64,000 bases of DNA from a bacterium (lineage in GTDB: Bacteria; Sumerlaeota; Sumerlaeia; SLMS01; JAHLLQ01), in assembly GCA_020444065.1 (NCBI GenBank), contig JAHLLQ010000002.1, positions 310,001 through 374,000 of the forward strand. Direction: 5' to 3'. A model generated the notes under the pieces. That model ran no database searches and was not told the origin of the DNA. It was given only the letters and a program-made list of their open reading frames with translations. The translations under genes were made by a program, and so were the position numbers. Below are positions 26,899-37,108 of this stretch, one piece after another (within the stretch, counting starts at the first letter, position 1; each line of letters opens with the position of its first letter).

Positions 26899-29718
26899 AT
26901 GACTGATTCCGATCAAGCGAAGGACTATCGCAAGACAGTCCTGACCCCAAAGACTGATTTCCCCCAGCGTGGTTCGCTCCCGACTCGCGAACCTGAGATG
27001 CTGGAACATTGGAAAGAGATTGGCTTGGCTAAGAAGATCTCCGAGAGCCGCGCGAGCGCTCCGGAGTTCGTTCTGCATGACGGACCGCCCTACGCCAACG
27101 GCGACATCCATATCGGTCACGCCCTGAACAAGGGCCTGAAAGATTTTGTTGTTCGCTACAAGACGATGGCGGGCTTCCGCTGCAACTACATCCCGGGATG
27201 GGACTGCCACGGTCTGCCGATCGAGCAGAAGGTCCTCGAACTGATCCGTTCGAAGGGCGACACCAGCAGCGATGCTCTCGACATCCGCACGCAATGCGCG
27301 GAGTACGCCAAGAAGTGGGCGGCCGTGCAGAGCGAGCAGTTCCAGCGCCTCGGCGTCGGCGGCGAATGGGATCGCCCCTACATGACGCTCGATCCCGAGT
27401 ACGAGGTCGAGATTCTGAACGCATTTGGTGCGCTCGTCGGCAAAGGCCTCGTGCATAAGGGCTTCAAGCCTGTGCATTGGGACCCGGTGTTCGAGACGGC
27501 CCTGGCCGAAGCCGAAATCGAGTACAACGAGGAGCACGTCTCCCACACGATCTACCTGCGCTTCCCGCTGTACGAGAACGAACTGCCCCAAGAGTTGGCC
27601 GGCGTTCCCAAGCCCACGATCGTGATCTGGACGACAACGCCTTGGACGATCCCCGCCAACATGGGCGTGGCGATGCACGCGAACTTCGACTACGTGGCCT
27701 ATCAGTTGGGCGACGAGTCGCTGATCATTGCGAAGGACCTTCTTGAGCCGTTCCTGGAAGAGACCGGTCTCTCCGGAGGCAAGGTCGTCGCGGAATTCAA
27801 GGGCGCGATCCTCGAAGGCAAGCACTGCCATCATCCGGTTTTCCCGGAGCGTCCGTCCCTCGTGATGATGGGCGAGCACGTCACCATGGAAGCCACCGGT
27901 ATCGTGCACACGGCCCCGGCTCACGGTGTCGAAGACTTCATGATCGGCAAGGAGTATGGCCTCGAGGTCTTCAACCCGGTCGATGAGAAGGGTTGCTACA
28001 CGGACCTCTATCCGGAGATGCAGGGGACGAACGTCTTCGATGCGAATCCGAAGCTGATCGAGAAGTTCAAGAGCGAAGGCACGCTGGTTCACGCCGGCAA
28101 GATCACGCATAGTTACCCCTACTCCTGGCGCAGCCGCAAACCGGTCATCATGCGCGCCACGGAGCAGTGGTTCATGAATCTGAATGCGGACGGACTGCGC
28201 GAGAAGGCTCTCGATGAGATCGAGAACGTGCAGTGGATCCCCGCGTGGGGTCGCGACCGCATCTTCAACATGGTCCAGGGACGCCCTGACTGGTGCCTGT
28301 CGCGCCAGCGGTCCTGGGGTGTTCCCATCCCGTCGATCCACGACAAGCAGACCGGCCATTCCGTGCTGACGAAGGAGATCGTGGACAAGTTCGTCTCCTA
28401 CGTACGCGAGGAAGGAACCGACTGCTGGTTCCGCCGGCCCGTGGAAGACTTCCTGCCCGAAGAGATGAAGGCGGAAGACGGCCGCTACGAGAAGGAATCC
28501 AACATTCTCGATGTGTGGTTCGATTCCGGCGCCAGTCACTTCGGCGTGCTGGAGCCGCGCGAGAATCTGAGTTGGCCCGCGGATCTTTACCTCGAAGGGG
28601 CCGACCAGCATCGCGGCTGGTTCCAGTCGAGTCTTTGGATCTCCGTTGGCGTGCGCGGATGCGCTCCCTATCGTGCCGTGCTGACCCACGGCTTCGTGCT
28701 CGACGAGCAGGGACGCCCAATGAGCAAGAGCCTCGGCAACGTCGTTTCGCCGCTCGAGGTCATCGACCAGATGGGCGCCGACGTGCTCCGTCTCTGGATT
28801 GCATCGGAAGAATATCGCAGCGACCTGGCCGCGTCGAAGGGCCTGCTTCAGCAGGTCAGCGGCGTATACCGTCGCGTTCGCAACACGATCCGCTTCCTGC
28901 TCGGCAACCTGAGCGACTTCGATCCGTCGAAACACTCCGTTCCGTACGCCGAAATGGAAGAGGACGATCAGTGGATGCTGGCGAAGCTCGACGATCTGAC
29001 GCGTCGCATTCGCCGCGCCTACGACGACTATGAATTCCACCGCGTCTACCACTTGGTAAACGGATTCTGTGTGACGGAACTTGGCGGTATCTATCTCGAT
29101 TGCTCGAAGGATCGCCTGTATTGCTCGGCGGCCGACGGCAAGATCCGCCGCGCTGCGCAAACCGTGATCTACGAACTGGCGACGCACCTGCTGCGGATGC
29201 TGGCGCCGATCATGCCATTCACATCGGACGAAGGCTGGAGCCATTTGCCCACGGCCGGTCGCGTCGAGAGCGTCCACATGGCCGACTTCCCCGCAGGCAA
29301 CGATGCCTGGAAGAACGCGGAGTTGCTCGGCAAGTACGAGAAGCTCCTGGCCGTTCGTACAGAAGTCCAGCGCGCGATCGAGGCGCTTCGGTCCGGCGAA
29401 GAGAAGCTCGTTCGCAACTCGCTGGAGGCTGCAGTCAGCCTGAAGAGCGATGATGCCGCGACGCTGGAATTCCTGAAGAGCCAGGAGAATCTCGCGCGCC
29501 TGTTTATTGTATCGAGGATTGCGATCGAGGAGGAGGCGCCGTCCGCGGTGCCTGAGGCGTTGGCCGCGATGGGGTTGAAGGTGGGAGTAACTGTGACCCG
29601 CGTTGACGGTGAGAAGTGCAACCGTTGCTGGGTCTATGCGCCGGAGGTTGGACAGGACTCCGAGCATCCATCCCTTTGTGCACGCTGTGCAGACGCAGTC
29701 AGGAGTATGACCACGTGA
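26899..29718 (+). CDS. ileS: Isoleucyl-tRNA synthetase
   Basis: 939 residues, the normal size of bacterial IleS. The HIGH motif is in PPYANGDIHIGHALNKGLKD (about 60-80), the editing domain has WTTTPWTIPANM and THSYPYSWRS, and the signature loop reads GRPMSKSLGN, so the first lysine of KMSKS is proline (M608). The catalytic second lysine is kept. A C-terminal zinc finger CNRCW...CARC (about 908-932) is present, as in the E. coli-type enzyme. Its TGA overlaps the GTG start of the next gene (GTGA), which implies translational coupling. Confidence 0.96.
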   Translation: MTDSDQAKDYRKTVLTPKTDFPQRGSLPTREPEMLEHWKEIGLAKKISESRASAPEFVLHDGPPYANGDIHIGHALNKGLKDFVVRYKTMAGFRCNYIPGWDCHGLPIEQKVLELIRSKGDTSSDALDIRTQCAEYAKKWAAVQSEQFQRLGVGGEWDRPYMTLDPEYEVEILNAFGALVGKGLVHKGFKPVHWDPVFETALAEAEIEYNEEHVSHTIYLRFPLYENELPQELAGVPKPTIVIWTTTPWTIPANMGVAMHANFDYVAYQLGDESLIIAKDLLEPFLEETGLSGGKVVAEFKGAILEGKHCHHPVFPERPSLVMMGEHVTMEATGIVHTAPAHGVEDFMIGKEYGLEVFNPVDEKGCYTDLYPEMQGTNVFDANPKLIEKFKSEGTLVHAGKITHSYPYSWRSRKPVIMRATEQWFMNLNADGLREKALDEIENVQWIPAWGRDRIFNMVQGRPDWCLSRQRSWGVPIPSIHDKQTGHSVLTKEIVDKFVSYVREEGTDCWFRRPVEDFLPEEMKAEDGRYEKESNILDVWFDSGASHFGVLEPRENLSWPADLYLEGADQHRGWFQSSLWISVGVRGCAPYRAVLTHGFVLDEQGRPMSKSLGNVVSPLEVIDQMGADVLRLWIASEEYRSDLAASKGLLQQVSGVYRRVRNTIRFLLGNLSDFDPSKHSVPYAEMEEDDQWMLAKLDDLTRRIRRAYDDYEFHRVYHLVNGFCVTELGGIYLDCSKDRLYCSAADGKIRRAAQTVIYELATHLLRMLAPIMPFTSDEGWSHLPTAGRVESVHMADFPAGNDAWKNAELLGKYEKLLAVRTEVQRAIEALRSGEEKLVRNSLEAAVSLKSDDAATLEFLKSQENLARLFIVSRIAIEEEAPSAVPEALAAMGLKVGVTVTRVDGEKCNRCWVYAPEVGQDSEHPSLCARCADAVRSMTT

Positions 29719-30899
29719 CACCTCGGAAAAGAGCCACCAAGAGTGCTGCCAAGAAGGCGGCGAAGAAGACGGCCCGGAAGTCGACGAAGGCCACCAAGGC
29801 CGCTGAGCCTGAAGAGAAGAAGGCTGCACCGAAGAAACGTGCCGCGAGCAGGAAGACTGCCTCCGTGAAGCCCGCCGCTAAGAAGACGACGGTGAAGAAG
29901 AGCGCAAAGAAAGCCACTGCCAAGAAAGCCGCCAAGCCGGCGGCGAAATCCCGCAAAGCGAAACCAAAGGGAACGACTGACGCGTCGATGACCGCAAAGA
30001 AGAAGACCACCGCCAAGAAGGCAACGAAGACGGCTGCAAAGAAGGCCGTGAAGAAGACCGCCGCTAAGAAAGCATCAGTGAAGAAGCCGGCCGCTAAGAA
30101 GACGACAAAGAAGGCCGCTCCTGCCAGGAAGGCAGCACCGAAGAAGACCGCCGCCAAGAAAGCTACAACGAAGAAGGCCGCATCGAAGGCCAAAACCTCC
30201 GCAAAGAAAGCTGCTGCTCCGCCGAAGAATGGCAAGAAGCTGAGCAAGAGCGAGATGTTGAAGAAGCTTCTCGCGATGCGCGCCGAAGGCACGAAGGAAA
30301 GCGCGAAGGCTGCCGCCGAGGAAGCTCGCCGCGGGACCGATCGCCCGATTCCGACATCCGTGGCGAAAGCCGCCGAATTTGCCGCGACTCGCAAGCTGAG
30401 CAGCATCGTCCGCAAGTCCAAGGCGGCAAAAGACAAGAAAAAGGCCGAGCCGGAGGAGAAGCCAAAGCCAGTCGCGAAGAAGAAAAAGCGCCGCAAGCCG
30501 CCTTACAGCAAGACAGAGCTGAAGGAACTGCGGCAGATCCTGGAGAGTGAACGTCAGCGCCTGCTGCGCGATCTCGACATGATCAACGACCTGGCCATGT
30601 CGAACGAAGAGAACATGAGCCATTCGTTCTCGAATCACCAGGCGGATGCCGCGACGGATAGCTGGTCGCTGGAGTCGACCTTTGTGGCCCGGCGCTACGA
30701 AGAAGAGCGACTGCAGGACGTTGTCCGCGCTCTCGAGCGGCTGGAAGAAGGCACATACGGCCTTTGCACTATGTGCGAGGACGACCCGCAGAAGCTGTGC
30801 GGATCGTGCCCGTACATCCCGGTCGAACGCCTTCGCGCCAAGCCGTTCGCCAACCTATGCGTGCCCTGCCGGACCAAGCTGGAGAAGAAGAAGCGCTAA
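29715..30899 (+). CDS. Histone H1-like / DksA-TraR zinc-finger fusion protein
   Basis: 394 residues from the GTG at 29715, overlapping the ileS stop. Residues 1-170 are almost only K, A, T, P and S in KKA/KKT repeats, like histone H1 C-terminal tails and bacterial HctB-type DNA-binding proteins. Residues 171-262 are charged linker. Residues 263-394 are a DksA/TraR module: coiled-coil arms with HQADAATD at the tip region and a C-terminal C4 zinc finger (C351, C354, C382, C385). Two extra cysteines (C362, C365) lie within the finger linker. DksA-family proteins enter the RNA polymerase secondary channel; the tail should bind DNA. A role linking nucleoid and transcription is inference. Confidence 0.8.
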   Translation: MTPRKRATKSAAKKAAKKTARKSTKATKAAEPEEKKAAPKKRAASRKTASVKPAAKKTTVKKSAKKATAKKAAKPAAKSRKAKPKGTTDASMTAKKKTTAKKATKTAAKKAVKKTAAKKASVKKPAAKKTTKKAAPARKAAPKKTAAKKATTKKAASKAKTSAKKAAAPPKNGKKLSKSEMLKKLLAMRAEGTKESAKAAAEEARRGTDRPIPTSVAKAAEFAATRKLSSIVRKSKAAKDKKKAEPEEKPKPVAKKKKRRKPPYSKTELKELRQILESERQRLLRDLDMINDLAMSNEENMSHSFSNHQADAATDSWSLESTFVARRYEEERLQDVVRALERLEEGTYGLCTMCEDDPQKLCGSCPYIPVERLRAKPFANLCVPCRTKLEKKKR

Positions 30900-30927
30900 G
30901 GGCGGCCGGCCAGACTCCGATCAGATC

Positions 30928-30968
30928 ATCGGGCCGATGGGGCATTCCCCATTGGCCCGATTGCCTTT
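30928..30968 (+). terminator. Rho-independent terminator after the ileS / H1-DksA unit
   Basis: A 15-bp stem (one G-U pair) from 30928-30942 to 30947-30961 with loop CATT, followed by TGCCTTT. It lies 28 nt past the stop codon at 30899. Confidence 0.8.
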
Positions 30969-31063
30969 AAGTTCGTCCCATTTGGACCAGCAAGTGTCCT
31001 TGAGCCTCTTCGCAGCGTGTGATTAGATGCGTGCCGGTTGGTCCTCTGTCCGAGCGCGTTCCC

Positions 31064-34000
31064 ATGCATTCCAAGTCAGAAACTCCCTGGATTCGGCTCG
31101 TCGTCGCCGTGGCGGTTTTGTCACTGGCGGCGCTGGTCATTTGGCAGGCTCGCACCGAGGAAGAGGTTGCCGAGATCCACGGGGCACGGTCTCTCGATCC
31201 AGACCTCATCGAATTGGACTCCAGCGTGCATGCGACGAGTTCCAGCACGACTCCGTCCCTCGAAGTTGTGGAGGTTCCGTCGCCGACTCCAATTCCGACT
31301 CCTGCCCCGACTCCCGAGCCTGAGGAGGAGGACGAACGGACTTCCGAGCCCATCGAGATCGCCATGGCAAGTCCCCCGGGGGGGCTGGGTGGTTGGGTGC
31401 TGGACGATGAAGGCTCTCCTCTGACCGGCGCCGAAGTGAAGTTGCGTTTCGAGAAGCTCATCGAAGACGGCGTCGAAGCGCCGAAACTGGAAATGCTATC
31501 CGGAGAGAACGGCGTCTTTCGATTCGACTCCGTCCCTCCCGGCCCATGGACCGTCGTGGCGGAGCATCCCGGCTTCTCGCTCGGCACAAAGACCGGCGTG
31601 CACGTGAAGTCGAATGCATACACCGGCTCCATCGAAGTCGTGATGGAAGCCGCCCTCACTCTGAAGGGTACGGTGAAGACGCCGGGTGGCCAGGCCCTCA
31701 AGGACGTCGATGTGCAGTTGGCAAAGCGACTGCTTTCGATTCGCGAGGACAGTGGCAAAGTCGTCAGCTTCGACATGCCCTATCGTTCTGCAACCACGGA
31801 CAAGAACGGCGCATTCACGATCGAGCGCACGGCGCCCGGGGTGAACATTGTGTCTGCCTCGTTCGAGGGATTTGTCACAGAGCGGGAGGAGTTGAACCTT
31901 GAAGCCGACGGCGACTTGAGTATCGAACTGGTTCTGGCGCCATCTTCCAGCATAGGTGGCACCGTGCGGACTCAAGAAGGGACCCCAGTGGAGGGCGCCG
32001 TGGTCACCGCGGTCGATCCAAGCGACAAGAAGACAAAACACGAAGCCACGACGCAGCCCGACGGAGCCTTCCTCCTGTCCGGTCTGCGGGGTGGCAGGAC
32101 CTACGAACTTACGGCTAAGGCGGCGAATCTCGCCCCGACGGGGCCGATCGAAGTCCCCGCCGGTCGATTAGAGGTCGTGATCGTTCTCGGCGCTGGGGGA
32201 GCGATCACCGGCACCATCACGGACTTCACCTCGGCTAGCCCGATGGAGGGAATCGCAGTCAGTCTTCGGTCAGCCGACGGAGCTTTCTCGATCGCACGAC
32301 TTGCGCGTTCCGGGGCCGATGGAACTTACAGGATCGGCCATCTCCCGTCAGGGAAGTACGACGTTCGCATTCAGGATGAGAAGCTGACCTCCGAGCCTCG
32401 CCTCGGAGTGAACGTCAAGATTCCGAACGATACCGGGAAGATTGACTTCGTGGTCTATGAAGGCAAGACGATCTCCGGCACTGTTGTGGAGGACTTCACT
32501 GGAGAGCGAATCGCCGGGGCTCGTGTCACGCTGCAAAGCCAGGCCGGAGCGGGATTTCTGACACGTTCGAAATCCGAAGTGACGACAGACGAGTTTGGCT
32601 CGTTCAATGTAGAGAATCTGCCATTCGGCTACTATTCACTAGAGGCTACCGCGGACGGCTATCTCGCGAGCCCCAACCCTGAGGCCACGGCGGACGTGCG
32701 GCTTGTCCCAGGCGCAGTCGTCGAGCCGGTGACGTTGTTGCTCAGTCGTGGGGGGACGATCACGGGTCAAGTGACGGATACCTTGGGCGGTTCGCTCGGC
32801 GGAGCTGTCGTGCAACTCTTCAACGCACCGGGTGCAAAGAAGACAATCAAGACCGACAAACTCACGGCGCTCTCTGCGGCGGACGGTTCCTTCAAGATCA
32901 CTGGGATTCCCGTCGACAATCAGGTCGAAGTGCAGGCGAGCGCATGGCTGTCCGGATGGGCAAAGGGCAAGAGCGATCGCATCATCCTGTCCGACATGCT
33001 GCCGACTGCTGAGACCGTGATTTTCCTCCGGGCAGGAAGTCCCATCGCAGTCCGCGTGGAGGATGAATTCGGGAACGGCGTGGCCGAAGCGAATGTGAAC
33101 CTGAACCACGGGGAATTCCCTGGAGACAAACGCCCCGACGAATGGACTTCAAAGACTGGACCGCAGGGCACTGTGCTCTTCGATCAGATCCCCCCGGGGC
33201 GAGTCTCAATCAGCGCAGGCAAATCCGGTTACGTCGGCGGCGGGACTTCCGTCAATGTGGAGGCGGGACTCTCTGCCGATGCTGTCATCCAATTGGAGCA
33301 AGGTCATCGCATTTGGGGATATGTTGAGGATGACGGCGGCGAGTTGATCACCGAAGGTAAGGTCATGGTGCGTGGCGAATCGGGGGCGCGAGGCAGTGGC
33401 TCCAGCAAGATCAACCAGGAAGGCTACTTCGAGATCACCGGTATCGGTGCGGGGACGTTTACACTGGACGTGCGTGCGACACGTGACACGAGTGCCGGCA
33501 AACACACCGTGCGTCGCGTTGTCTCGGGTGTTCCTTCAGATTCTGAAGCACCGCCGATCCAGGTACCCTTCAATGGCTGTATCACAGGAACCGTCCTCGA
33601 TGGCGGGACATTGAATTCGATCAAGGGCGTCAACGTTCGTATCCAGGGACGCTACGAATTCCGCGACGGGCGCCAGGCAACATTCAAAGCCTCAAAGAGC
33701 TTCTCCGACGGCGAAGGGCGTTTCGAGTTTCCCAGCATCCCTCCCGGCGAATACCAAGTCTACTTCACGGCATCGAACTATCTGCCTGTCGAGGTTGAGG
33801 AGGTGATGGTGTACTCGCCTGGCACACGCGATATCGGGCGGACGCTGATGGACTCCGGCGGTGCGATCGCGGCACGCGTTGTTTCTTCAGATGGTGGTGA
33901 GCCCATCGCCCGCGCAACCGTTCGCGTGGTGCCCGACGGCGGATCGGCATCGACCAACGCAGAGGGAAAGGCGCGAATCGCCCCGCTCGAACCGGGCATC

Positions 34001-34933
34001 TACAATCTTGAGATCTCTCACGCGGAATATCTGGCCACAGAGAAGAAGCTGATTCATGTGAAGAGCGGCGAGGAAACCGATGCGGGAACCATCGAGATGG
34101 ATCCTGGCGGGCGCCTGGTTGGGCGTGTAATTAACGATCAGGACGAGCCGATCGTTGGGGCCAACGTACGGGTTCGCAGTTCAGAAGGGGAGGGCGAACG
34201 TTCTGCCAACACCAATGCGGCGGGACGCATTCAGATGCAGGGGCTCGAACCAGGCGGAATCATCATTACGATCACGGCCAAGAGTCATGACCTGCAGATC
34301 ACAAAGAGTTTCCACGAGACGATTTCCTCGGACAAGGAAACGCAGTTCGAGATCGCTCTCATTGCCGACGCGGAGATTCGGGGCACGCTGCATCCCTCGG
34401 GAGGCGGAATGCTCCTGCAGCCGGAAGTGGCGGCGTATCCGCTGGAGGCCGACGGCCAGCCCGTAACCGGTTCGCGACGGGCGGGCGAAGTGAGAGGCAA
34501 TTCCTTCCTAATTGAGAACCTTGTGGAGGGGACCTACCTCGTGACCTCCGCAGCTACTACATCGTCGGGCGAACGTGCCTACTGGTTCCGCGCCCTCGAA
34601 TTGCGCGCGGCGTCCGCGACAGTGATCCTGTCGCCGGGAACGGCGCGCCTCTCGGGTCGCGTCTTGTCTGCCACGGACGGACTGCCGATTCCCGGGGCCC
34701 GTGTGCGCGTACGCGGCCTCAGCTTTCCCCAGACGGGCAGCAGCGCCTTGCAGAATTGGTGGGAGTGGAGCACCACCACCGACGACCTCGGCTACTATCG
34801 CTTCGAAGGGTTGCGCGGCGGAACGTATGAGGTCGTGGCGGCTTGCTCTGAAACGGGACACGAGCAAATGGAGATCATTTCTCTCCGCACGGGAGAGAAC
34901 GATGCGGCGCACGATCTGACTCTGGAAGAATAG
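31064..34933 (+). CDS. Membrane-anchored protein with about 13 carboxypeptidase-regulatory-like repeats
   Basis: 1289 residues if translation starts at ATG 31064; a GTG at 31019 would add 15 residues and neither has a good ribosome site. One hydrophobic anchor follows (about 8-28), then an acidic and proline-rich stalk (PTPIPTPAPTPEPEEEDE). The rest is repeated 80-100-residue beta-sandwich units, each opening with a G-x-V-x-D-x-x-G-x-P-x-x-GA-x-V pattern: for example ISGTVVEDFTGERIAGARV, LVGRVINDQDEPIVGANV and LSGRVLSATDGLPIPGARV. I count about thirteen. Such CarboxypepD_reg/CNA-B-like domains form rods and bind proteins or glycans; no enzyme domain is present. Its stop is 4 nt from the convergent folE stop. 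Confidence 0.8.
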   Translation: MHSKSETPWIRLVVAVAVLSLAALVIWQARTEEEVAEIHGARSLDPDLIELDSSVHATSSSTTPSLEVVEVPSPTPIPTPAPTPEPEEEDERTSEPIEIAMASPPGGLGGWVLDDEGSPLTGAEVKLRFEKLIEDGVEAPKLEMLSGENGVFRFDSVPPGPWTVVAEHPGFSLGTKTGVHVKSNAYTGSIEVVMEAALTLKGTVKTPGGQALKDVDVQLAKRLLSIREDSGKVVSFDMPYRSATTDKNGAFTIERTAPGVNIVSASFEGFVTEREELNLEADGDLSIELVLAPSSSIGGTVRTQEGTPVEGAVVTAVDPSDKKTKHEATTQPDGAFLLSGLRGGRTYELTAKAANLAPTGPIEVPAGRLEVVIVLGAGGAITGTITDFTSASPMEGIAVSLRSADGAFSIARLARSGADGTYRIGHLPSGKYDVRIQDEKLTSEPRLGVNVKIPNDTGKIDFVVYEGKTISGTVVEDFTGERIAGARVTLQSQAGAGFLTRSKSEVTTDEFGSFNVENLPFGYYSLEATADGYLASPNPEATADVRLVPGAVVEPVTLLLSRGGTITGQVTDTLGGSLGGAVVQLFNAPGAKKTIKTDKLTALSAADGSFKITGIPVDNQVEVQASAWLSGWAKGKSDRIILSDMLPTAETVIFLRAGSPIAVRVEDEFGNGVAEANVNLNHGEFPGDKRPDEWTSKTGPQGTVLFDQIPPGRVSISAGKSGYVGGGTSVNVEAGLSADAVIQLEQGHRIWGYVEDDGGELITEGKVMVRGESGARGSGSSKINQEGYFEITGIGAGTFTLDVRATRDTSAGKHTVRRVVSGVPSDSEAPPIQVPFNGCITGTVLDGGTLNSIKGVNVRIQGRYEFRDGRQATFKASKSFSDGEGRFEFPSIPPGEYQVYFTASNYLPVEVEEVMVYSPGTRDIGRTLMDSGGAIAARVVSSDGGEPIARATVRVVPDGGSASTNAEGKARIAPLEPGIYNLEISHAEYLATEKKLIHVKSGEETDAGTIEMDPGGRLVGRVINDQDEPIVGANVRVRSSEGEGERSANTNAAGRIQMQGLEPGGIIITITAKSHDLQITKSFHETISSDKETQFEIALIADAEIRGTLHPSGGGMLLQPEVAAYPLEADGQPVTGSRRAGEVRGNSFLIENLVEGTYLVTSAATTSSGERAYWFRALELRAASATVILSPGTARLSGRVLSATDGLPIPGARVRVRGLSFPQTGSSALQNWWEWSTTTDDLGYYRFEGLRGGTYEVVAACSETGHEQMEIISLRTGENDAAHDLTLEE

Positions 34934-34937
34934 GAGC

Positions 34938-35561
34938 TTATTGCCGAGTATTGCGCAGGAAGGAAAGCAACTCCTGCCGCGTCTCCTGGTGCGTGCGGAA
35001 GCACCCCAGCATCGTCGAAGACATCGTGCTGCTGTGCTGCTTCTCGACACCGCGCATCATCATGCACAGGTGCTGCGCTTCGGTGATGACGGCGACGCCT
35101 CGCGGGTTCAGGACCTCGGTCAGACATTCCGCGACCTGGCGCGTTAGGCGCTCCTGCAACTGGAGTCGGCGCGAGAAAACCTCGACAAGGCGCGGCACTT
35201 TGCTGAGGCCGATGACCTTCCCGCGTGGAATATAGGCGACATGTGCGGTGCCGAAGAACGGCAACATGTGGTGCTCGCACATGGAGTAGAACTCGATGTC
35301 GCGCACGACGACCATGTCGTCGCAATCCTCGGTGAAGAGCGCACCGTTGACGATATCCTGGACATCCATCCGATAGCCGGCTGTCAGGAAGGCGACCGAG
35401 CGGTCCACCCGATCCGGGGTCTTGACGAGGCCCTCGCGATCCGGATCCTCGCCGATACGGATCAGTTGCTCGCGCACGAGTTCACTGATTCCGATGCCGG
35501 GTCCGGCCTGATCGAACTCCTCGACGTAGGATGCTTTTCCAGCAGGATTGGGTGTCATCAT
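34938..35561 (-). CDS. folE: GTP cyclohydrolase I (FolE type)
   Basis: 207 residues from the first of two ATGs at 35561; the much longer open frame upstream is antisense to TPR and intergenic DNA. It converts GTP to 7,8-dihydroneopterin triphosphate, the entry to folate or related pterins. Zinc ligands are C95 and H98 (in [10 protein letters not shown]) and C166 (in HLCMMMRGV). KTPDRVDRS and [20 protein letters not shown] are further family blocks, and the C-terminal [12 protein letters not shown] carries catalytic His/Ser residues. It stands alone on the minus strand. Confidence 0.95.
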   Translation of the reverse strand: MMTPNPAGKASYVEEFDQAGPGIGISELVREQLIRIGEDPDREGLVKTPDRVDRSVAFLTAGYRMDVQDIVNGALFTEDCDDMVVVRDIEFYSMCEHHMLPFFGTAHVAYIPRGKVIGLSKVPRLVEVFSRRLQLQERLTRQVAECLTEVLNPRGVAVITEAQHLCMMMRGVEKQHSSTMSSTMLGCFRTHQETRQELLSFLRNTRQ

Positions 35562-35800
35562 GGGTTGTGCTCTCTGCAAATATGTCCATCGGGCGGATAT
35601 GTGATTCTGCCGTCCGCTCGGGCGTTGAGATACGAGAACTGTGCCAGATTGGACCGCGAACGTAAAGCAATGAATTCGCTTCCAGTCGGGTTGGATAAGT
35701 CCATCGCGACCAATGGCTTGCCTTGACGCCATGGGGAGGGGGCGCCAAACGTTCGGGAACATCAGGAATCGCGGCAAGAATCCCCCCTGAAAGGTCCTGG

Positions 35801-36124
35801 ATGGATCGGGACGAGAAAATCCGTCGCCTGGAGGCGCTGCTGGAGATCGAGAGCGATGATCCGCTGACGCATTTCCTGCTTGGCCGGGAGTACATGGACG
35901 CGGAACGTTGGGAGGAAGCCGCCCAGATGTTGCAGCGCTGCGTGGACCTGAAACCCACCTACACGGCGGCCTACCGCTTTCTCGGGGATTCCCATCGGCG
36001 CATGGGAGACGATGCGGGGGCGCGACAGGCCTACCAGTCTGGCATCGACGTCGCGCAGGAGACCGGCGACTTGCAGGCCGGCAAAGAGATGGAAGTTCTA
36101 CTGAAAAGGCTCGAGAAATCATGA
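35801..36124 (+). CDS. Small TPR protein
   Basis: 107 residues from the ATG at 35801, preceded by AAGG at 6 nt. It is almost entirely tetratricopeptide repeats: [20 protein letters not shown] and then [19 protein letters not shown], plus a C-terminal helix. Soluble, no signal peptide. The stop overlaps the start of the following GT2 gene (ATGA), so it is translated as the first gene of a glycan-type cluster and could be a scaffold for it. That role is inference. Confidence 0.8.
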   Translation: MDRDEKIRRLEALLEIESDDPLTHFLLGREYMDAERWEEAAQMLQRCVDLKPTYTAAYRFLGDSHRRMGDDAGARQAYQSGIDVAQETGDLQAGKEMEVLLKRLEKS

Positions 36125-37095
36125 GTGGATGCTACATCTCCGCTGTTCTTCCCGTTTACAACGAAGAGGAGAACCTTCCCGCCGTCCACAAGCGCCTGAC
36201 CAAGGTGCTTGGCAAGGTCGGGAAGCCGTACGAGATAGTCTTGGTAGACGATGGTAGTTCCGATCGCTCGATGGAGATCATCCGAGAACTGTCTGCCGCC
36301 GATCCGCATGTGAAGGGCGTGAGCCTGTCGCGGAACTTCGGCCACCAGATTTGCCTGACGTGCGGGCTCGATCACGCCAGCGGTGAAGTGATCGTCATGA
36401 TGGATTCAGACCTGCAGGACCCACCCGAGTTGCTTCCCAGGATGCTGAAGCGTTACGAAGAAGGCTACGATGTCGTCTATGCCGTCAGGAAGCACCGTGA
36501 TGGCGAGACGATTTTCAAGAAGGTCACAGCTTCGGTCTTCTACCGTTTGCTGCGGTTTGCCACAAACATCGAGATCCCCGTAGATACCGGCGACTTCCGA
36601 CTGATTTCCCGCCGTGCGCTGGACAGCGTGCTTTCGCTGCGCGAGCGCAACCGCTTCTTGCGCGGGCTCTTCTCGTGGGTGGGTTTCAAGCAGATCGGCG
36701 TCGCCTACAATCGCCCCGCGCGCTACAAGGGCGAGACGAAGTACCCGCTGCGCAAAATGCTGAAGTTTGCGATGGATGGCATCACGTCGTTCAGCACGAT
36801 TCCGCTGCAGGCCGGCATCTGGCTCGGATTCGGAGCGGCTGTGCTCGGGTTCTTCTATGCCATCAAGGTATTTGTCGACTGGGTGCAAGACTCCACTGTC
36901 GCCGGCTGGGCATCTCTGGCAATCCTGGTTCTGTTCTTCGGCGGCGTGCAATTGATCACGCTCGGCGTTCTGGGAGAATATGTCGGACGCATTTTCGATG
37001 AAGTCAAACAGCGACCGTTGTACTTCACGCGGGAAGAGGTGGGCTTCGAGGAAGACGAACTGGCTTCCGCCCACAAGCGTCGGAGGATCAACTGA
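36121..37095 (+). CDS. Family 2 glycosyltransferase, GtrB/bactoprenol glucosyltransferase-like
   Basis: 324 residues. ATG 36121 overlaps the TPR stop. GT-A motifs are [32 protein letters not shown] and the metal-binding [26 protein letters not shown] and [14 protein letters not shown] are typical of the GtrB/DPM-like group. Two C-terminal membrane helices (about 230-250 and 264-288) follow. It should charge undecaprenyl phosphate with a hexose at the inner face of the membrane. Followed after 13 nt by a GT4 gene. Confidence 0.88.
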   Translation: MSGCYISAVLPVYNEEENLPAVHKRLTKVLGKVGKPYEIVLVDDGSSDRSMEIIRELSAADPHVKGVSLSRNFGHQICLTCGLDHASGEVIVMMDSDLQDPPELLPRMLKRYEEGYDVVYAVRKHRDGETIFKKVTASVFYRLLRFATNIEIPVDTGDFRLISRRALDSVLSLRERNRFLRGLFSWVGFKQIGVAYNRPARYKGETKYPLRKMLKFAMDGITSFSTIPLQAGIWLGFGAAVLGFFYAIKVFVDWVQDSTVAGWASLAILVLFFGGVQLITLGVLGEYVGRIFDEVKQRPLYFTREEVGFEEDELASAHKRRRIN

Positions 37096-37108
37096 GACCT
37101 TGCCCAGG

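Noticed and set aside
25972-29829. A 1285-codon open frame antisense to punA and ileS
   Set aside because: It is the mirror of strongly coding ileS; the translation is full of H, R and V without any domain pattern.
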